The notes beneath the pieces are model-generated. The model did not search any database, was not told the DNA's origin, and was given only the letters and a program-made list of their open reading frames with translations. A stretch of DNA of 64,000 nucleotides from assembly GCA_041393015.1 (NCBI GenBank), contig JAWKKV010000001.1:806001-870000 (forward strand). The letters run 5' to 3'. The position numbers were made by a program, and so were the translations under genes. The DNA comes from JAGQYH01 sp041393015 (GTDB lineage: Bacteria; Bacteroidota; Bacteroidia; Chitinophagales; JADIYW01). This document shows positions 49,683 to 57,920 of this stretch, piece by piece. The stretch's first letter is position 1. Each line of letters starts with the position of its first letter.

Positions 49683-50708
49683 ATGATAAAAAACCAATGG
49701 TATATAGCTTGTTTCAATGATGAACTGAAGAAAAATTCGGTTCTCAATAGAAAGATTGTAGGCGAAGAAATCGTGATTTTCAAAAACGCTAAAGGAGAAG
49801 TTAGCATTTTAGAAGACAGATGTTGCCATAGAAATGTTCACTTGTCATTGGGGCATGTAGAAGGAGATCATATCAAATGTGGTTATCACGGTTGGAAATA
49901 CAATACCAATGGAAAATGTGTGCATATTCCAATGATTGAAGACAGTCAAAAAATTCCAACATCAGCATGCATCAAAAAATATACTTTTCAATTTAAACAT
50001 CAAGCGTATTGGGTTTACATTGGAGATGAAAATATGATAGATGAGGCTGAAATTCCTAATTTAGAAGCGTTAGATAAACATCGATTTGTACACAACAAAC
50101 ATATCTTAAAGGCTAATATAAAATTGGTGGCGGAAAGCTTGTTCGATGCGCAGCATTTAAATCATGTACATAGAAAAAGCATCAAAACATTACTGGGAAA
50201 ATTAAGAGAGCCGAAAACAGAATATGATATTGACATAAAGGAAAAGAGTTTGTTTGGCCAATACAAACGAATCAACAACAGTTCCATTTTTGAAAAGATA
50301 TATTTTGGTTGGGAGAAGCATCTCGAAACAAAATTTGCCTATTGGTTTCCACATACTTCATTATTGGATTCTCACTTCCCAAAGCATTTGCATTTTCCGG
50401 CCAGGCGTTTGGTGATTTACGAGCACTTCTATGAAATTGATGAAGAACACGTGATGATGATGCAAATTACGGCTTGGAAGAATATTTTCAGGTTTAATCC
50501 ATGGTTCGCCAGATGGTTTATGAAGCAAAAAAGTGATACCATTGTTGGAGAAGATATTGCTTTTTTAGAAAGTAATAGACATTGGCACGAAAAGAGATCC
50601 TTACAAGATTTAATTATTAAAAACGATGAACCAACCATCAGCTTCATGAAGCTGTGGAATAATAATATTAAAAGCTCAAATGAAAAATTGGATAAAAAAG
50701 AGGCTTAA
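49683..50708 (+). CDS. Rieske [2Fe-2S] oxygenase-like protein
   Basis: 341 residues from the ATG at 49683 (a TTG 39 bp earlier is in frame but less likely). The Rieske cluster ligands are complete: Cys47-x-His49 in DRCCHRN and Cys66-x-x-His69 in KCGYHGW, 16 residues apart. The C-terminal part begins ESLFDAQHLNHVHRKS, which has the Asp/His pattern of the mononuclear-iron site of aromatic-ring-hydroxylating-type oxygenases. It therefore probably hydroxylates or demethylates a substrate. Its last 29 bp overlap the start of the CrtU-like gene, so the substrate is probably a carotenoid end group. Confidence 0.85.
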   Translation: MIKNQWYIACFNDELKKNSVLNRKIVGEEIVIFKNAKGEVSILEDRCCHRNVHLSLGHVEGDHIKCGYHGWKYNTNGKCVHIPMIEDSQKIPTSACIKKYTFQFKHQAYWVYIGDENMIDEAEIPNLEALDKHRFVHNKHILKANIKLVAESLFDAQHLNHVHRKSIKTLLGKLREPKTEYDIDIKEKSLFGQYKRINNSSIFEKIYFGWEKHLETKFAYWFPHTSLLDSHFPKHLHFPARRLVIYEHFYEIDEEHVMMMQITAWKNIFRFNPWFARWFMKQKSDTIVGEDIAFLESNRHWHEKRSLQDLIIKNDEPTISFMKLWNNNIKSSNEKLDKKEA

Positions 50709-52170
50709 GAATTATAAGATTCCGATCAACGAAATAGATACAAGCAAGGAAACCAAGCTGAATACTAAAAGAAAAGTAGCGGTGATTGGTGGAGGTATTG
50801 CGGGTATTTCTAGTACTGCAGCTTTATCTGAAAGAGGTTTTGATGTACACCTATATGAGCGAGATAACTTTTTAGGCGGCAAAGTAGGTTCATGGACGTT
50901 TGACTCTAATGGAGAAACGCTAAGAACAGAACACGGTTTTCATGCGTTTTTCAGACAGTATTATAATTTGTTGGAATTTCTAAAAAAGATTGGCGCCGAC
51001 AAACATTTAATTCCTATTGATGATTATGTTTTATTGTTTGAAGACAATCAAAAGCAAGGCTTTAAAGGTTTAGAAACCACGCCGGGCTTAAACATTTTGG
51101 CGCTAAAGAAACATGGCGTTTATGGCTGGAAGACTTTGATTAACCCAATGAGCACACCGTTTTTGAGTCTATTGCGATTTAATTTTAAGAAGACTTTTAA
51201 AAACTACGATAAAGAGAATTTTGCGCAATTTGCCAAGCGAACCTTTATGCCAAAGAAAATGAGATTAGTCTTTAATTCTTTCGCTAGAGCATTTTTTGCA
51301 GAGCCCGAAAATATGTCGATGGCAGAATTGATTAAGGGATTTCACTTTTACTTTTTGAGTAATGACAAAGGTTTAATTTATGATGTATTAGACCAAGATT
51401 TTCAATTCAGTTTTATCAATTATTGTATTGATTTTTTAGAAAAAAATGGCGCAACTATTAAAATGAGCACCGCTGTTGAGTCGCTGAAATATGACAATAA
51501 AAAGTTTTTGGTGAATGGACAAGAGTATGATTATTGTATTGTTTGTACAGATGTAAAAGCGACAAAAAAGATCATTGGAAATTCAGAAGGCTTAGACAAT
51601 TATCCTACTTTGAAAAAGCAAGCATCGGCACTTCAAAATTCAGGTAATTATGCGGTGATAAGACTTTGGACAGATGTTTTTGAAAAAGACCAAGACTTAC
51701 CATTTTTCATTTTTACAGATAGATTAAAATGTTTAGATAGTGTAACGCTTTATCATAAAATGGAGCAAGAATCTAAACAATGGAGTAAAGAAAATAACGG
51801 CGGCATTTTTGAGTTACATTCTTATGCCGTTCCCGAAGGAATGGATAAAGCCACCTGTAAAGTGGAAATGATGAAAGAGTTGTTTCACTATTTTCCGGAG
51901 TTGAAAGACATGAATATCAAACACGAATACTATCAATTCAGAAATGATTTTTCTGCTTTCCATACCAATCTTTATAAAGATAGACCGGAAGTAAAAACAG
52001 AAGTAGATGGATTGTATTATGCCGGTGATTGGGTAAAAATGGATAATTGTACCATGCTAATGGAAGCGGCTTATACTTCAGGTGTGCTGGCGGCCAATCA
52101 TATTTTATCGAAAGAAAATCTACAAGAACATCAATTGCATCAAGTGCCTACAAAAGGAATATTTGCATGA
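50680..52170 (+). CDS. CrtU/CruE-like carotenoid FAD enzyme
   Basis: 496 residues of the phytoene-desaturase/amine-oxidase fold. The FAD-binding motif AVIGGGIAGISSTAALSERG with the following LYERDNFLGGKVGSW lies at about 33-73. EHGFHAFFRQYYNL, FARAFFAEPENMSMAEL and FHFYFLSND.GL are blocks I associate with the beta-carotene desaturase/methyltransferases CrtU and CruE that aromatise carotenoid rings; the C-terminal FAD motif GLYYAGDWVKMDNCTMLMEA is typical of the superfamily. It overlaps the Rieske gene by 29 bp and the cyclase gene by 4 bp. Ring aromatisation is inference; a plain ring desaturase is possible. Confidence 0.78.
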   Translation: MKNWIKKRLKNYKIPINEIDTSKETKLNTKRKVAVIGGGIAGISSTAALSERGFDVHLYERDNFLGGKVGSWTFDSNGETLRTEHGFHAFFRQYYNLLEFLKKIGADKHLIPIDDYVLLFEDNQKQGFKGLETTPGLNILALKKHGVYGWKTLINPMSTPFLSLLRFNFKKTFKNYDKENFAQFAKRTFMPKKMRLVFNSFARAFFAEPENMSMAELIKGFHFYFLSNDKGLIYDVLDQDFQFSFINYCIDFLEKNGATIKMSTAVESLKYDNKKFLVNGQEYDYCIVCTDVKATKKIIGNSEGLDNYPTLKKQASALQNSGNYAVIRLWTDVFEKDQDLPFFIFTDRLKCLDSVTLYHKMEQESKQWSKENNGGIFELHSYAVPEGMDKATCKVEMMKELFHYFPELKDMNIKHEYYQFRNDFSAFHTNLYKDRPEVKTEVDGLYYAGDWVKMDNCTMLMEAAYTSGVLAANHILSKENLQEHQLHQVPTKGIFA

Positions 52171-52853
52171 ATATAGACCACCAATTATATTATTTGTTGG
52201 CGATGCTATTCAGCGTATTAGGTCCGTTTGCACTAAGTTTTGATAAAAAAGTCAATTTCAAGCAATACTTTAAATTCTTGATGAAATCCATTCCATTGGT
52301 AGCGATTTTCTTTATGGCCGGAGATATATTTTACACTCAATTAGGTGTTTGGGGATTCAACCCAAGCTACCATTTACCTTTTAAGATTTATAATTTACCA
52401 ATAGAAGAGATTAGTTTCTTTTTAGTGGTTCCTTATGCCTGTATCTTTATTTACGAATGCCTAAGAGGTTACTTTAAAATTGACTTTGGAACAAAACAGT
52501 ATCCAATATTAGCTATCATATTTGTCCTAATGATTGTCGGTTTTGTCATCACTTTTGGGAAACTATATACCAGTGCGACACTTTTAGGAAGCATTGCTAT
52601 CTTAGGCTATATCTATTGTAAACAGCCTCAATATACCAGCTATTTATTAGTAGCTTATTTGATTTCCATTATCCCATTTATGATGGTCAATGGTTTTTTA
52701 ACCGGATGTTGTTTGCCGCAACCTATCGTTTGGTATAATGATTTTGCAATTGTTGGTATTCGGGCCATTAGCATTCCTATTGAAGATTTTTCTTACAGTT
52801 TCAATTTAATTAGTTTGAATATTATGGCATTTGAATATTTTAAGTCGAAGTAA
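52167..52853 (+). CDS. Lycopene cyclase domain protein (CrtYcd/CarR type)
   Basis: 228 residues; the ATG at 52167 overlaps the previous stop (ATGA). Six to seven hydrophobic helices contain two copies of the cyclase motif, one per repeat: LPIEEISFF and IPIEDFSYSF. The family converts the psi ends of lycopene into beta-rings in the membrane. Here both half-domains, separate as CrtYc and CrtYd in actinobacteria, are in one chain, as in other Bacteroidota. Being last in the operon with the CrtU-like enzyme, it would make the rings that the upstream enzymes modify. Confidence 0.87.
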   Translation: MNIDHQLYYLLAMLFSVLGPFALSFDKKVNFKQYFKFLMKSIPLVAIFFMAGDIFYTQLGVWGFNPSYHLPFKIYNLPIEEISFFLVVPYACIFIYECLRGYFKIDFGTKQYPILAIIFVLMIVGFVITFGKLYTSATLLGSIAILGYIYCKQPQYTSYLLVAYLISIIPFMMVNGFLTGCCLPQPIVWYNDFAIVGIRAISIPIEDFSYSFNLISLNIMAFEYFKSK

Positions 52854-52928
52854 TTATAAACTCTTATAACCATAGATATACAGATTAAAAAGATGCCCCA
52901 ATAAAAAGTTGAGATCTTGTTTTAAACT

Positions 52929-52990
52929 CTCCTCCTTGGAGGAGAAGATTTTTCCAAATTTTAATTTGGTTTAAAATCAGAGGTGGGTTT
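52929..52990. repeat. CTCCTCC-TT-GGAGGAG dispersed element, copy 2
   Basis: A perfect 7+2+7 palindrome (52929-52944), then CCAAAT-TTTA-ATTTGG, then GAGGTGGGTTTTT at 52979-52990. Relative to copy 1 the stem has changed C to T and G to A at paired positions, so pairing is kept. It lies in the convergent gap between the cyclase and amidase genes and begins right after the stop codon of the latter. Confidence 0.6.
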
Positions 52991-53644
52991 TTACAAAATA
53001 CTCAACAATACTGCCCTACTTTCACTTCCATAAATTCCATCCACAGTAATATTATTATCCCGCTGTAGTTGCTTTAAAGCTGTTTCTGTTTTATTGCCAA
53101 ACACACCATCAGCACTGTCATTTAACAAGCCCAAATCAATCAAAATAAGTTGTAGTTTTTTCACATCATTACTACTATCTCCTTTTCTTAAATATCCGGT
53201 TGGAACGTCCAGGTTATCTTCATCTTTTAAGCGTCTGAATTCTAAAACTCTATCAATATCATATTTTGAAATATTGACTTCATCGTTTTGATTGCCACCT
53301 AAAACGAAAACGTCTTTTCCATCATGAGAAAAGCCCATAAAAAAACCAACATGTCCCATCCAAGAAGTGCGACTTTCTCGCCAAAGAACGGCTACATCAC
53401 CAGGAACAGGAAAAGATGTTTTTCGTCCAATATTTAACCAACTCCTTGCATTGGCAGCGTTCGACATCGGTAAATTAGCTTGCAAAGCACACCAGTTCGC
53501 AAAAATGCTACACCAAGCCACCTCATCATTTCCAAAAGAAAGCCCTGTCATTTCTTGGTATTCTAAAATTCTGGGATTGTGTTGAGTGCCATGAATTTCT
53601 TTTATTCCAATTTCACCGGCAGCAATTTTTACAAGTTGATCCAT
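52991..53644 (-). CDS. TIGR02594-like amidase with peptidoglycan-binding domain
   Basis: 217 residues. Residues 1-150 form an NlpC/P60- or CHAP-like hydrolase of the TIGR02594 type: EVAWCSIFANWCALQANLPM carries the catalytic Cys, SWMGHVGFFMGF the His. Residues about 155-217 are a PG_binding_1 domain (LRKGDSSNDVKKLQLILIDL, then DGVFGNKTETALKQLQRDNN). There is no signal peptide, so it is cytoplasmic or released by another route, as in phage endolysins; no other phage gene is nearby. It should cut peptide cross-links in peptidoglycan or act as a toxin-like effector. The first is likelier. Confidence 0.8.
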   Translation of the reverse strand: MDQLVKIAAGEIGIKEIHGTQHNPRILEYQEMTGLSFGNDEVAWCSIFANWCALQANLPMSNAANARSWLNIGRKTSFPVPGDVAVLWRESRTSWMGHVGFFMGFSHDGKDVFVLGGNQNDEVNISKYDIDRVLEFRRLKDEDNLDVPTGYLRKGDSSNDVKKLQLILIDLGLLNDSADGVFGNKTETALKQLQRDNNITVDGIYGSESRAVLLSIL

Positions 53645-53670
53645 TGTTTCGTTTTATATGATGAATTAAT

Positions 53671-53678
53671 CAAATATA
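53671..53678 (-). promoter_or_regulatory. Promoter -7 element of the amidase gene
   Basis: The minus strand reads TATATTTG, 26 nt before the ATG at 53644. Confidence 0.45.
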
Positions 53679-53826
53679 AAAAGAAATAAGCCATTTCAAT
53701 CAAGTCTTATATGTAATTTAATTGAGCAAAGGCTAGCCATTGAAAAGTTAAAGGTAGATTATTATCTAAACCCTTTATTTGAAAGCCTCAAAATTAACCT
53801 TATCATTGATCGTTATTCTTTCTACT

Positions 53827-54285
53827 ATGAAAAAACTAATCGTCATTTTATTTATCCTATTTAACTGTTCCCTATGGGCACAATCCAACGAAGAGGATGT
53901 TCAGGGATATTGGCTCAATGAAAAAGGAGCCAGTATTGTAGAGGTCTATATTTTAGACGGTGAATTACGTGGTAGAATTGTTTGGTTAGAAGACAAATTT
54001 GATGATTTTGGACAACCCAAGAGAGACGTAATGAATAATGACCCTAAACTTCGATCAAGGTTGTTAATTGGAATTGATGTTTTTTTCGATTTTGAATTTA
54101 AAAAGGACACTTGGAAACATGGACATGTCTATAATTATTTAAATGGACATCAATACAATGCCAAGCTTAAAATTGATGAAGACGGCAATTTAATTTGGAC
54201 AGGTTACTATGGTATTTTGGTTTTCTTAAGCAGAACTAAAAAATGGACAAGGGTAACTGATTTACAAAAATATGGTTTAGAGTAA
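53827..54285 (+). CDS. DUF2147 family secreted protein
   Basis: 152 residues from the ATG at 53827, which places a clean signal peptide (MKKLIVILFILFNCSLWAQS) at the start; a longer reading from 53779 would not. The mature part matches DUF2147: VQGYWLNEKGASIVEVYILD, GRIVWLEDKFDDFGQPKRDV, then TWKHGHVYNYLNGHQYNAKL and NLIWTGYYGILVFLSRTKKW. Small periplasmic or surface beta-barrel protein of unknown role. It is 4 bp upstream of the AraC-type gene and probably cotranscribed. Confidence 0.84.
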   Translation: MKKLIVILFILFNCSLWAQSNEEDVQGYWLNEKGASIVEVYILDGELRGRIVWLEDKFDDFGQPKRDVMNNDPKLRSRLLIGIDVFFDFEFKKDTWKHGHVYNYLNGHQYNAKLKIDEDGNLIWTGYYGILVFLSRTKKWTRVTDLQKYGLE

Positions 54286-54289
54286 CAGC

Positions 54290-55435
54290 ATGTTTTTAGA
54301 TTCAGTTATATACATCGGTTTAGCGCAATCCATTTTTGCGGTGATTGCTTTGGCAACAAGATATCGGGTAAAAGTATCTGATAAAATTTTGATCGCTTGT
54401 CTGATCACATTCGCCTTAAAATTCGTAGCCTTTTCTCTTCAAGAAATTCATGGAGATTTTTTAAATCTAGAATTTTCTAGTGCGCTGGTTCCTATGACAT
54501 TCGGCCCATATGTTTACCTATACACTAAATATTTGGTGGATGGAAAAGTAAGATTTGAGATAAAAGATCTGCTTCATTTCGCACCATTTGTAATATTGAT
54601 GGTCTTGTTTTTTGCCTTTTTTAAAAACAACTTAAGTTTTAGCGATGTAGCCTATTTTCAAAAGGATGCCAATTTAGTGCCGCGATTGTTTTTTGGAATA
54701 ACCTATATGGGAATGGTGGTGTTCTATACCATTCTTACTTTCAAAAAATTGAATCAACATAGAAAGAGTTTAGAAAGTCAATTTAGTTATTGGTCGCAGC
54801 AGCTGAAATTGATATGGCTAAATTTTATTCCATTTCTTTTCACCTTATTTTTTATTGGATATTTTGCAGCCGGTATTGTGAATGCGCTCACCTTCAAACA
54901 AGTGATTAACATTACAGAACTCTCTCACATCGGTTTAACTTTAATGGCATTTTTGATTAGCTATTTTGGTTTAAGACAGCCTAGTTTGTTTCAAACAGAA
55001 TTTATTGGATTTGACGAAATGGAGGAACAACCTTCCATTGAAGATAACAATAGATACTTGGATGAGAACGAAACGCCTAACAACGATGTGGAAGAACAAA
55101 TAGAAAATTTGAATCGAATAATGGTGGAAGATAAACCTTATCTAAATTCTATTTTGACACTGCATGATTTGGCTACCAAAGCTAATTTGAATAAAATTGA
55201 ACTGACCAATTTGCTCAATAAAGAAATAGGCAAGAACTTTTTCACTTATGTAAACGAATACAGATTAGAAGAGGTGATTAAGCGGTTTAAAAATTCGGCG
55301 TATAACAATTACACCATCATTGCCATTGCATATGATTGTGGTTTTAATTCTAAATCTACCTTCAATAGCTTATTCAAGCAACACACCAACCTAACGCCTT
55401 CAGAGTATAGAAAATCAATTGAGAATAAGGCTTAA
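54290..55435 (+). CDS. Membrane-bound AraC-family regulator
   Basis: 381 residues. About seven hydrophobic segments occupy residues 5-235 (SVIYIGLAQSIFAVIALATR to MAFLISYFGLRQPSL), followed by an acidic linker and an AraC-type double HTH at about 280-380, ending IAYDCGFNSKSTFNSLFKQH and LTPSEYRKS. Proteins of this layout sense through the membrane region and bind DNA directly. Targets unknown; the DUF2147 gene 4 bp upstream is a natural partner. Confidence 0.86.
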   Translation: MFLDSVIYIGLAQSIFAVIALATRYRVKVSDKILIACLITFALKFVAFSLQEIHGDFLNLEFSSALVPMTFGPYVYLYTKYLVDGKVRFEIKDLLHFAPFVILMVLFFAFFKNNLSFSDVAYFQKDANLVPRLFFGITYMGMVVFYTILTFKKLNQHRKSLESQFSYWSQQLKLIWLNFIPFLFTLFFIGYFAAGIVNALTFKQVINITELSHIGLTLMAFLISYFGLRQPSLFQTEFIGFDEMEEQPSIEDNNRYLDENETPNNDVEEQIENLNRIMVEDKPYLNSILTLHDLATKANLNKIELTNLLNKEIGKNFFTYVNEYRLEEVIKRFKNSAYNNYTIIAIAYDCGFNSKSTFNSLFKQHTNLTPSEYRKSIENKA

Positions 55436-55835
55436 TTGTAAGTCTAGGCCTTTCAGGAAGACTTCTTTGACACAGATTTCACCGATTAGAATGATTATTT
55501 AAGCTAGTTTAAATGACTTATTACTTAGGTGTTAAAGCTTTTACAATGGTCGGTTTTGGATTTTTTTTTACAATTTCGTGAATTATTGCCGCTGAAGCGT
55601 CAATCTAATCTGTGTAATAGTAAAGATTCAAATAATTAGCACCTCAAATCAATAAAAGCATCTATGAGAATTGGTGAAATTCGTGTCTATTCTTTTTGAA
55701 TTCCTGATATTATGCGTCCGAATAATTTATTCGTACCTATAAAATCTTAGTCGAACGGATTTAAATTTCATTCATACTTCACAAAATCAAATTATATCTT
55801 TTTTAGTATTCAGATCCAACCAATAATGTTGAGTT
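55436..55835. repeat. 400-bp gap with a long imperfect inverted repeat
   Basis: No gene. GACACAGATTTCACCGATT (55469-55487) faces AATTGGTGAAATTCGTGTC (55669-55687), complementary with three mismatches in 19; a third relative, AATCTGTGT, lies at 55609-55617. This resembles other dispersed inverted elements in the window. No promoter consensus found for the sulfotransferase gene that follows. Confidence 0.45.
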
Positions 55836-56978
55836 ATGGCTAAAAAATCATTTACAGTAAAATTATCGCCTATTTCCGGAAGTTCGGTAGCTAACCTTTT
55901 TAGATTGTTTAAAGGAAATCAAATCGACCGGAAATACTATCCCAAAATAATATTCTTCGTCATTATATCTGCGCTCGTTGAGCCATTTCGTTGGATAGAA
56001 AGAAAGTTACAAAAACGCCAAATTGAAAATTTTAAAATTGAAGAAGATCCGGTTTTTATCATTGGGCATTGGCGAAGTGGCACTACTTTTTTACACAACA
56101 TACTTTGTAAAGATCCTCAAATGGGATTTGTCACCACTTTCCAAGCTATTTATCCTGAAACCATTTTTTCGGGTTCAAAGCTAGTGAAAGGTATGATGAA
56201 GGTGATGATGCCTAAAAATCGTGCAGCCGATAACATGGAATTGGGCACAGATTTGCCGCAAGAAGAAGAGTTTGCTTTAAGCAATACACACGCCATGAGT
56301 TATTACAATTTTTGGTTTTTCCCTAAACGATGGAAAGAATATTTTAAGCATTACATTGAGTTTCAAGATGTGTCTCCAGAAATTGTTAAAAGTTGGAAAT
56401 CAGAGTATGTAAAACTCGTTAAAAAGGCGTTGATCAATACTAAAGGGAAGAGATTTATTTCTAAAAACCCTCCCAATACGGGAAGAATTGATGTGCTTTT
56501 GGAGTTGTTTCCAAATGCCAAGTTTATTCATATTTATAGACATCCGGTAAACACATTTGTGTCTACTAAAAAGTTTGTGGAGGAAACCATTGGGCCTCTA
56601 CAATTGCACGATATCAGCAGCAAAGAATTAGAGGATAATATTTTATGGACGTATGACAAATTAATGAAGCGATTTGAAAGTCAGAGAGATCTTATTCCAG
56701 CTGAAAACCTGTATGAAATTAAGTTTGAGGAATTTGAAAACAATGCTTTAGCAACCATCGAAGAAGTTTATCAAAAACTCAATTTATCAGGATTTGACAC
56801 TGCGAAACCAATTTTTGAAAAATATCTAGAAGAGCAAGAAAGTTATCAAAAAAACGATCATGTTTTCCCGGAAGAAACCGTAAAAAAAGTTACTCAAAAC
56901 TGGGGCTTTGCGATGCGTCAGTGGGATTATGTTACTCCGGGTAAACCCATTCAACAAATGGAAGCCCAATTAAACTAA
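55836..56978 (+). CDS. Sulfotransferase family protein
   Basis: 380 residues. The PAPS 5'-phosphosulfate loop is PVFIIGHWRSGTTFLHNIL at 72-90 and the 3'-phosphate segment is KFIHIYRHPVNTFVSTKKF. The distal HVFPEETVKKVTQNWG is near the C-terminus, as in the Sulfotransfer_3 group. It should transfer sulfate from PAPS to a hydroxyl, amine or lipid; substrate unknown. A hydrophobic stretch near 38-50 (IIFFVIISALVEPFRWI) may associate it with the membrane. It is 32 bp upstream of a 31-codon membrane peptide gene. Confidence 0.83.
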   Translation: MAKKSFTVKLSPISGSSVANLFRLFKGNQIDRKYYPKIIFFVIISALVEPFRWIERKLQKRQIENFKIEEDPVFIIGHWRSGTTFLHNILCKDPQMGFVTTFQAIYPETIFSGSKLVKGMMKVMMPKNRAADNMELGTDLPQEEEFALSNTHAMSYYNFWFFPKRWKEYFKHYIEFQDVSPEIVKSWKSEYVKLVKKALINTKGKRFISKNPPNTGRIDVLLELFPNAKFIHIYRHPVNTFVSTKKFVEETIGPLQLHDISSKELEDNILWTYDKLMKRFESQRDLIPAENLYEIKFEEFENNALATIEEVYQKLNLSGFDTAKPIFEKYLEEQESYQKNDHVFPEETVKKVTQNWGFAMRQWDYVTPGKPIQQMEAQLN

Positions 56979-57010
56979 ACCAGATTTAATAACCATCAAA
57001 AAATTAAACA

Positions 57011-57106
57011 ATGAATCACCAAAGTTTTTTGTACGCAAGGTTAATGCCTTTTTTTCTAATTGTGTTTATAGCCGCTATCGTTACAGCTTTAGCGATAATA
57101 TTTTAA
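57011..57106 (+). CDS. 31-residue single-span membrane peptide
   Basis: A small open frame beginning MNHQSFLYARLMPFF and ending in a hydrophobic helix (LIVFIAAIVTALAIIF). It has the polar/basic N-terminus and single span of a small membrane protein. It starts 32 bp after the sulfotransferase stop with an A-rich leader suited to Bacteroidota translation, and its stop overlaps the convergent methyltransferase gene by 4 bp. No family known. It could be a subunit or regulator of the sulfotransferase, but chance cannot be excluded for so short a frame. Confidence 0.45.
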   Translation: MNHQSFLYARLMPFFLIVFIAAIVTALAIIF

Positions 57107-57903
57107 GGTAGTTTATTCGCCACTAAAGAAAACATCAACGGCAATTTTCCTTCAAATCCTTTAATTTGAAATCCATTTTTATTGGAGACGCTATTTTCAA
57201 AAATATTGTAATGTGAAAAATCGTATTCGTAAAATTGATCAATCTCTAAGCCTTGATTTCTTAATGCCATAAATACTTCGCTCAAACTATAATCCCAAGT
57301 AGCCGATTGTCCTTTTACTTCCACTGCCGATGGATCGCCATAAGAACCCGACTCTTCTTCCACCACAATACCATTTTTAAAGTAACTGTATTTTATCTCC
57401 TTAAAACCAGTTCTGTCTCCGTACATATTAAGTAAAGGATGAAATTCAACCATTACAAATTGACCGCCGGGTTTTAAAAAGTGATTCACCATTTTGCCCC
57501 ATTGTTTTAGATCGGGCAGCCAACCAATAGTACCATAAGAAGTAAAAACAATATCAAATTGATCCTCTAAGTTTTGATCTAACTCCAACACATTACTACA
57601 CACAAATTTGGCATCTAGCTTTAGTTCTGCTGCTAATTGATTAGCTATTTCAATGCCTTTTTCAGACATATCTATTCCGGTAACTTTTGCACCTTCTCTA
57701 GCCAAAGAAAGGCTATCCAAACCAAAATGACATTGTAAATGAAGTATCTTTTTTCCTTTTAAATCACCTAATAGATTTAATTCGGTTGGCATTAAAGTGG
57801 TGGCTCCTTTTTTGAAACCTTCAACGTCATAAAAATCAGAATTTAAATGAAGCGCTGCCCATTTATTCCAAAGGTCTTTATTGATGGATTGGTAGTCATT
57901 CAT
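57103..57903 (-). CDS. Class I SAM-dependent methyltransferase
   Basis: 266 residues. SAM motif I is KILHLQCHFGLDSLSLAREG, a variant with HLQCHFG where most have EVGCGTG, as in a known Bacteroidota/Firmicutes subgroup; motif II is VTGIDMSEKGIEIA and motif IV is DIVFTSYGTIGWLPDLKQW. C-terminal LPLMFSLVANKL completes the fold. Substrate unknown. Minus-strand TATATTTG at 57908-57915 has exactly 4 nt before the ATG, implying a leaderless mRNA. Confidence 0.84.
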   Translation of the reverse strand: MNDYQSINKDLWNKWAALHLNSDFYDVEGFKKGATTLMPTELNLLGDLKGKKILHLQCHFGLDSLSLAREGAKVTGIDMSEKGIEIANQLAAELKLDAKFVCSNVLELDQNLEDQFDIVFTSYGTIGWLPDLKQWGKMVNHFLKPGGQFVMVEFHPLLNMYGDRTGFKEIKYSYFKNGIVVEEESGSYGDPSAVEVKGQSATWDYSLSEVFMALRNQGLEIDQFYEYDFSHYNIFENSVSNKNGFQIKGFEGKLPLMFSLVANKLP

Positions 57904-57907
57904 TCAA

Positions 57908-57915
57908 CAAATATA
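57908..57915 (-). promoter_or_regulatory. Promoter -7 element of the methyltransferase gene
   Basis: TATATTTG on the minus strand, then TTGA, then the ATG at 57903. Confidence 0.5.
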
Positions 57916-57920
57916 ACGCA

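Noticed and set aside
52991..53644. Prophage endolysin as a sign of a prophage
   Set aside because: The protein is endolysin-like, but no holin, structural, integrase or att-like sequence surrounds it.
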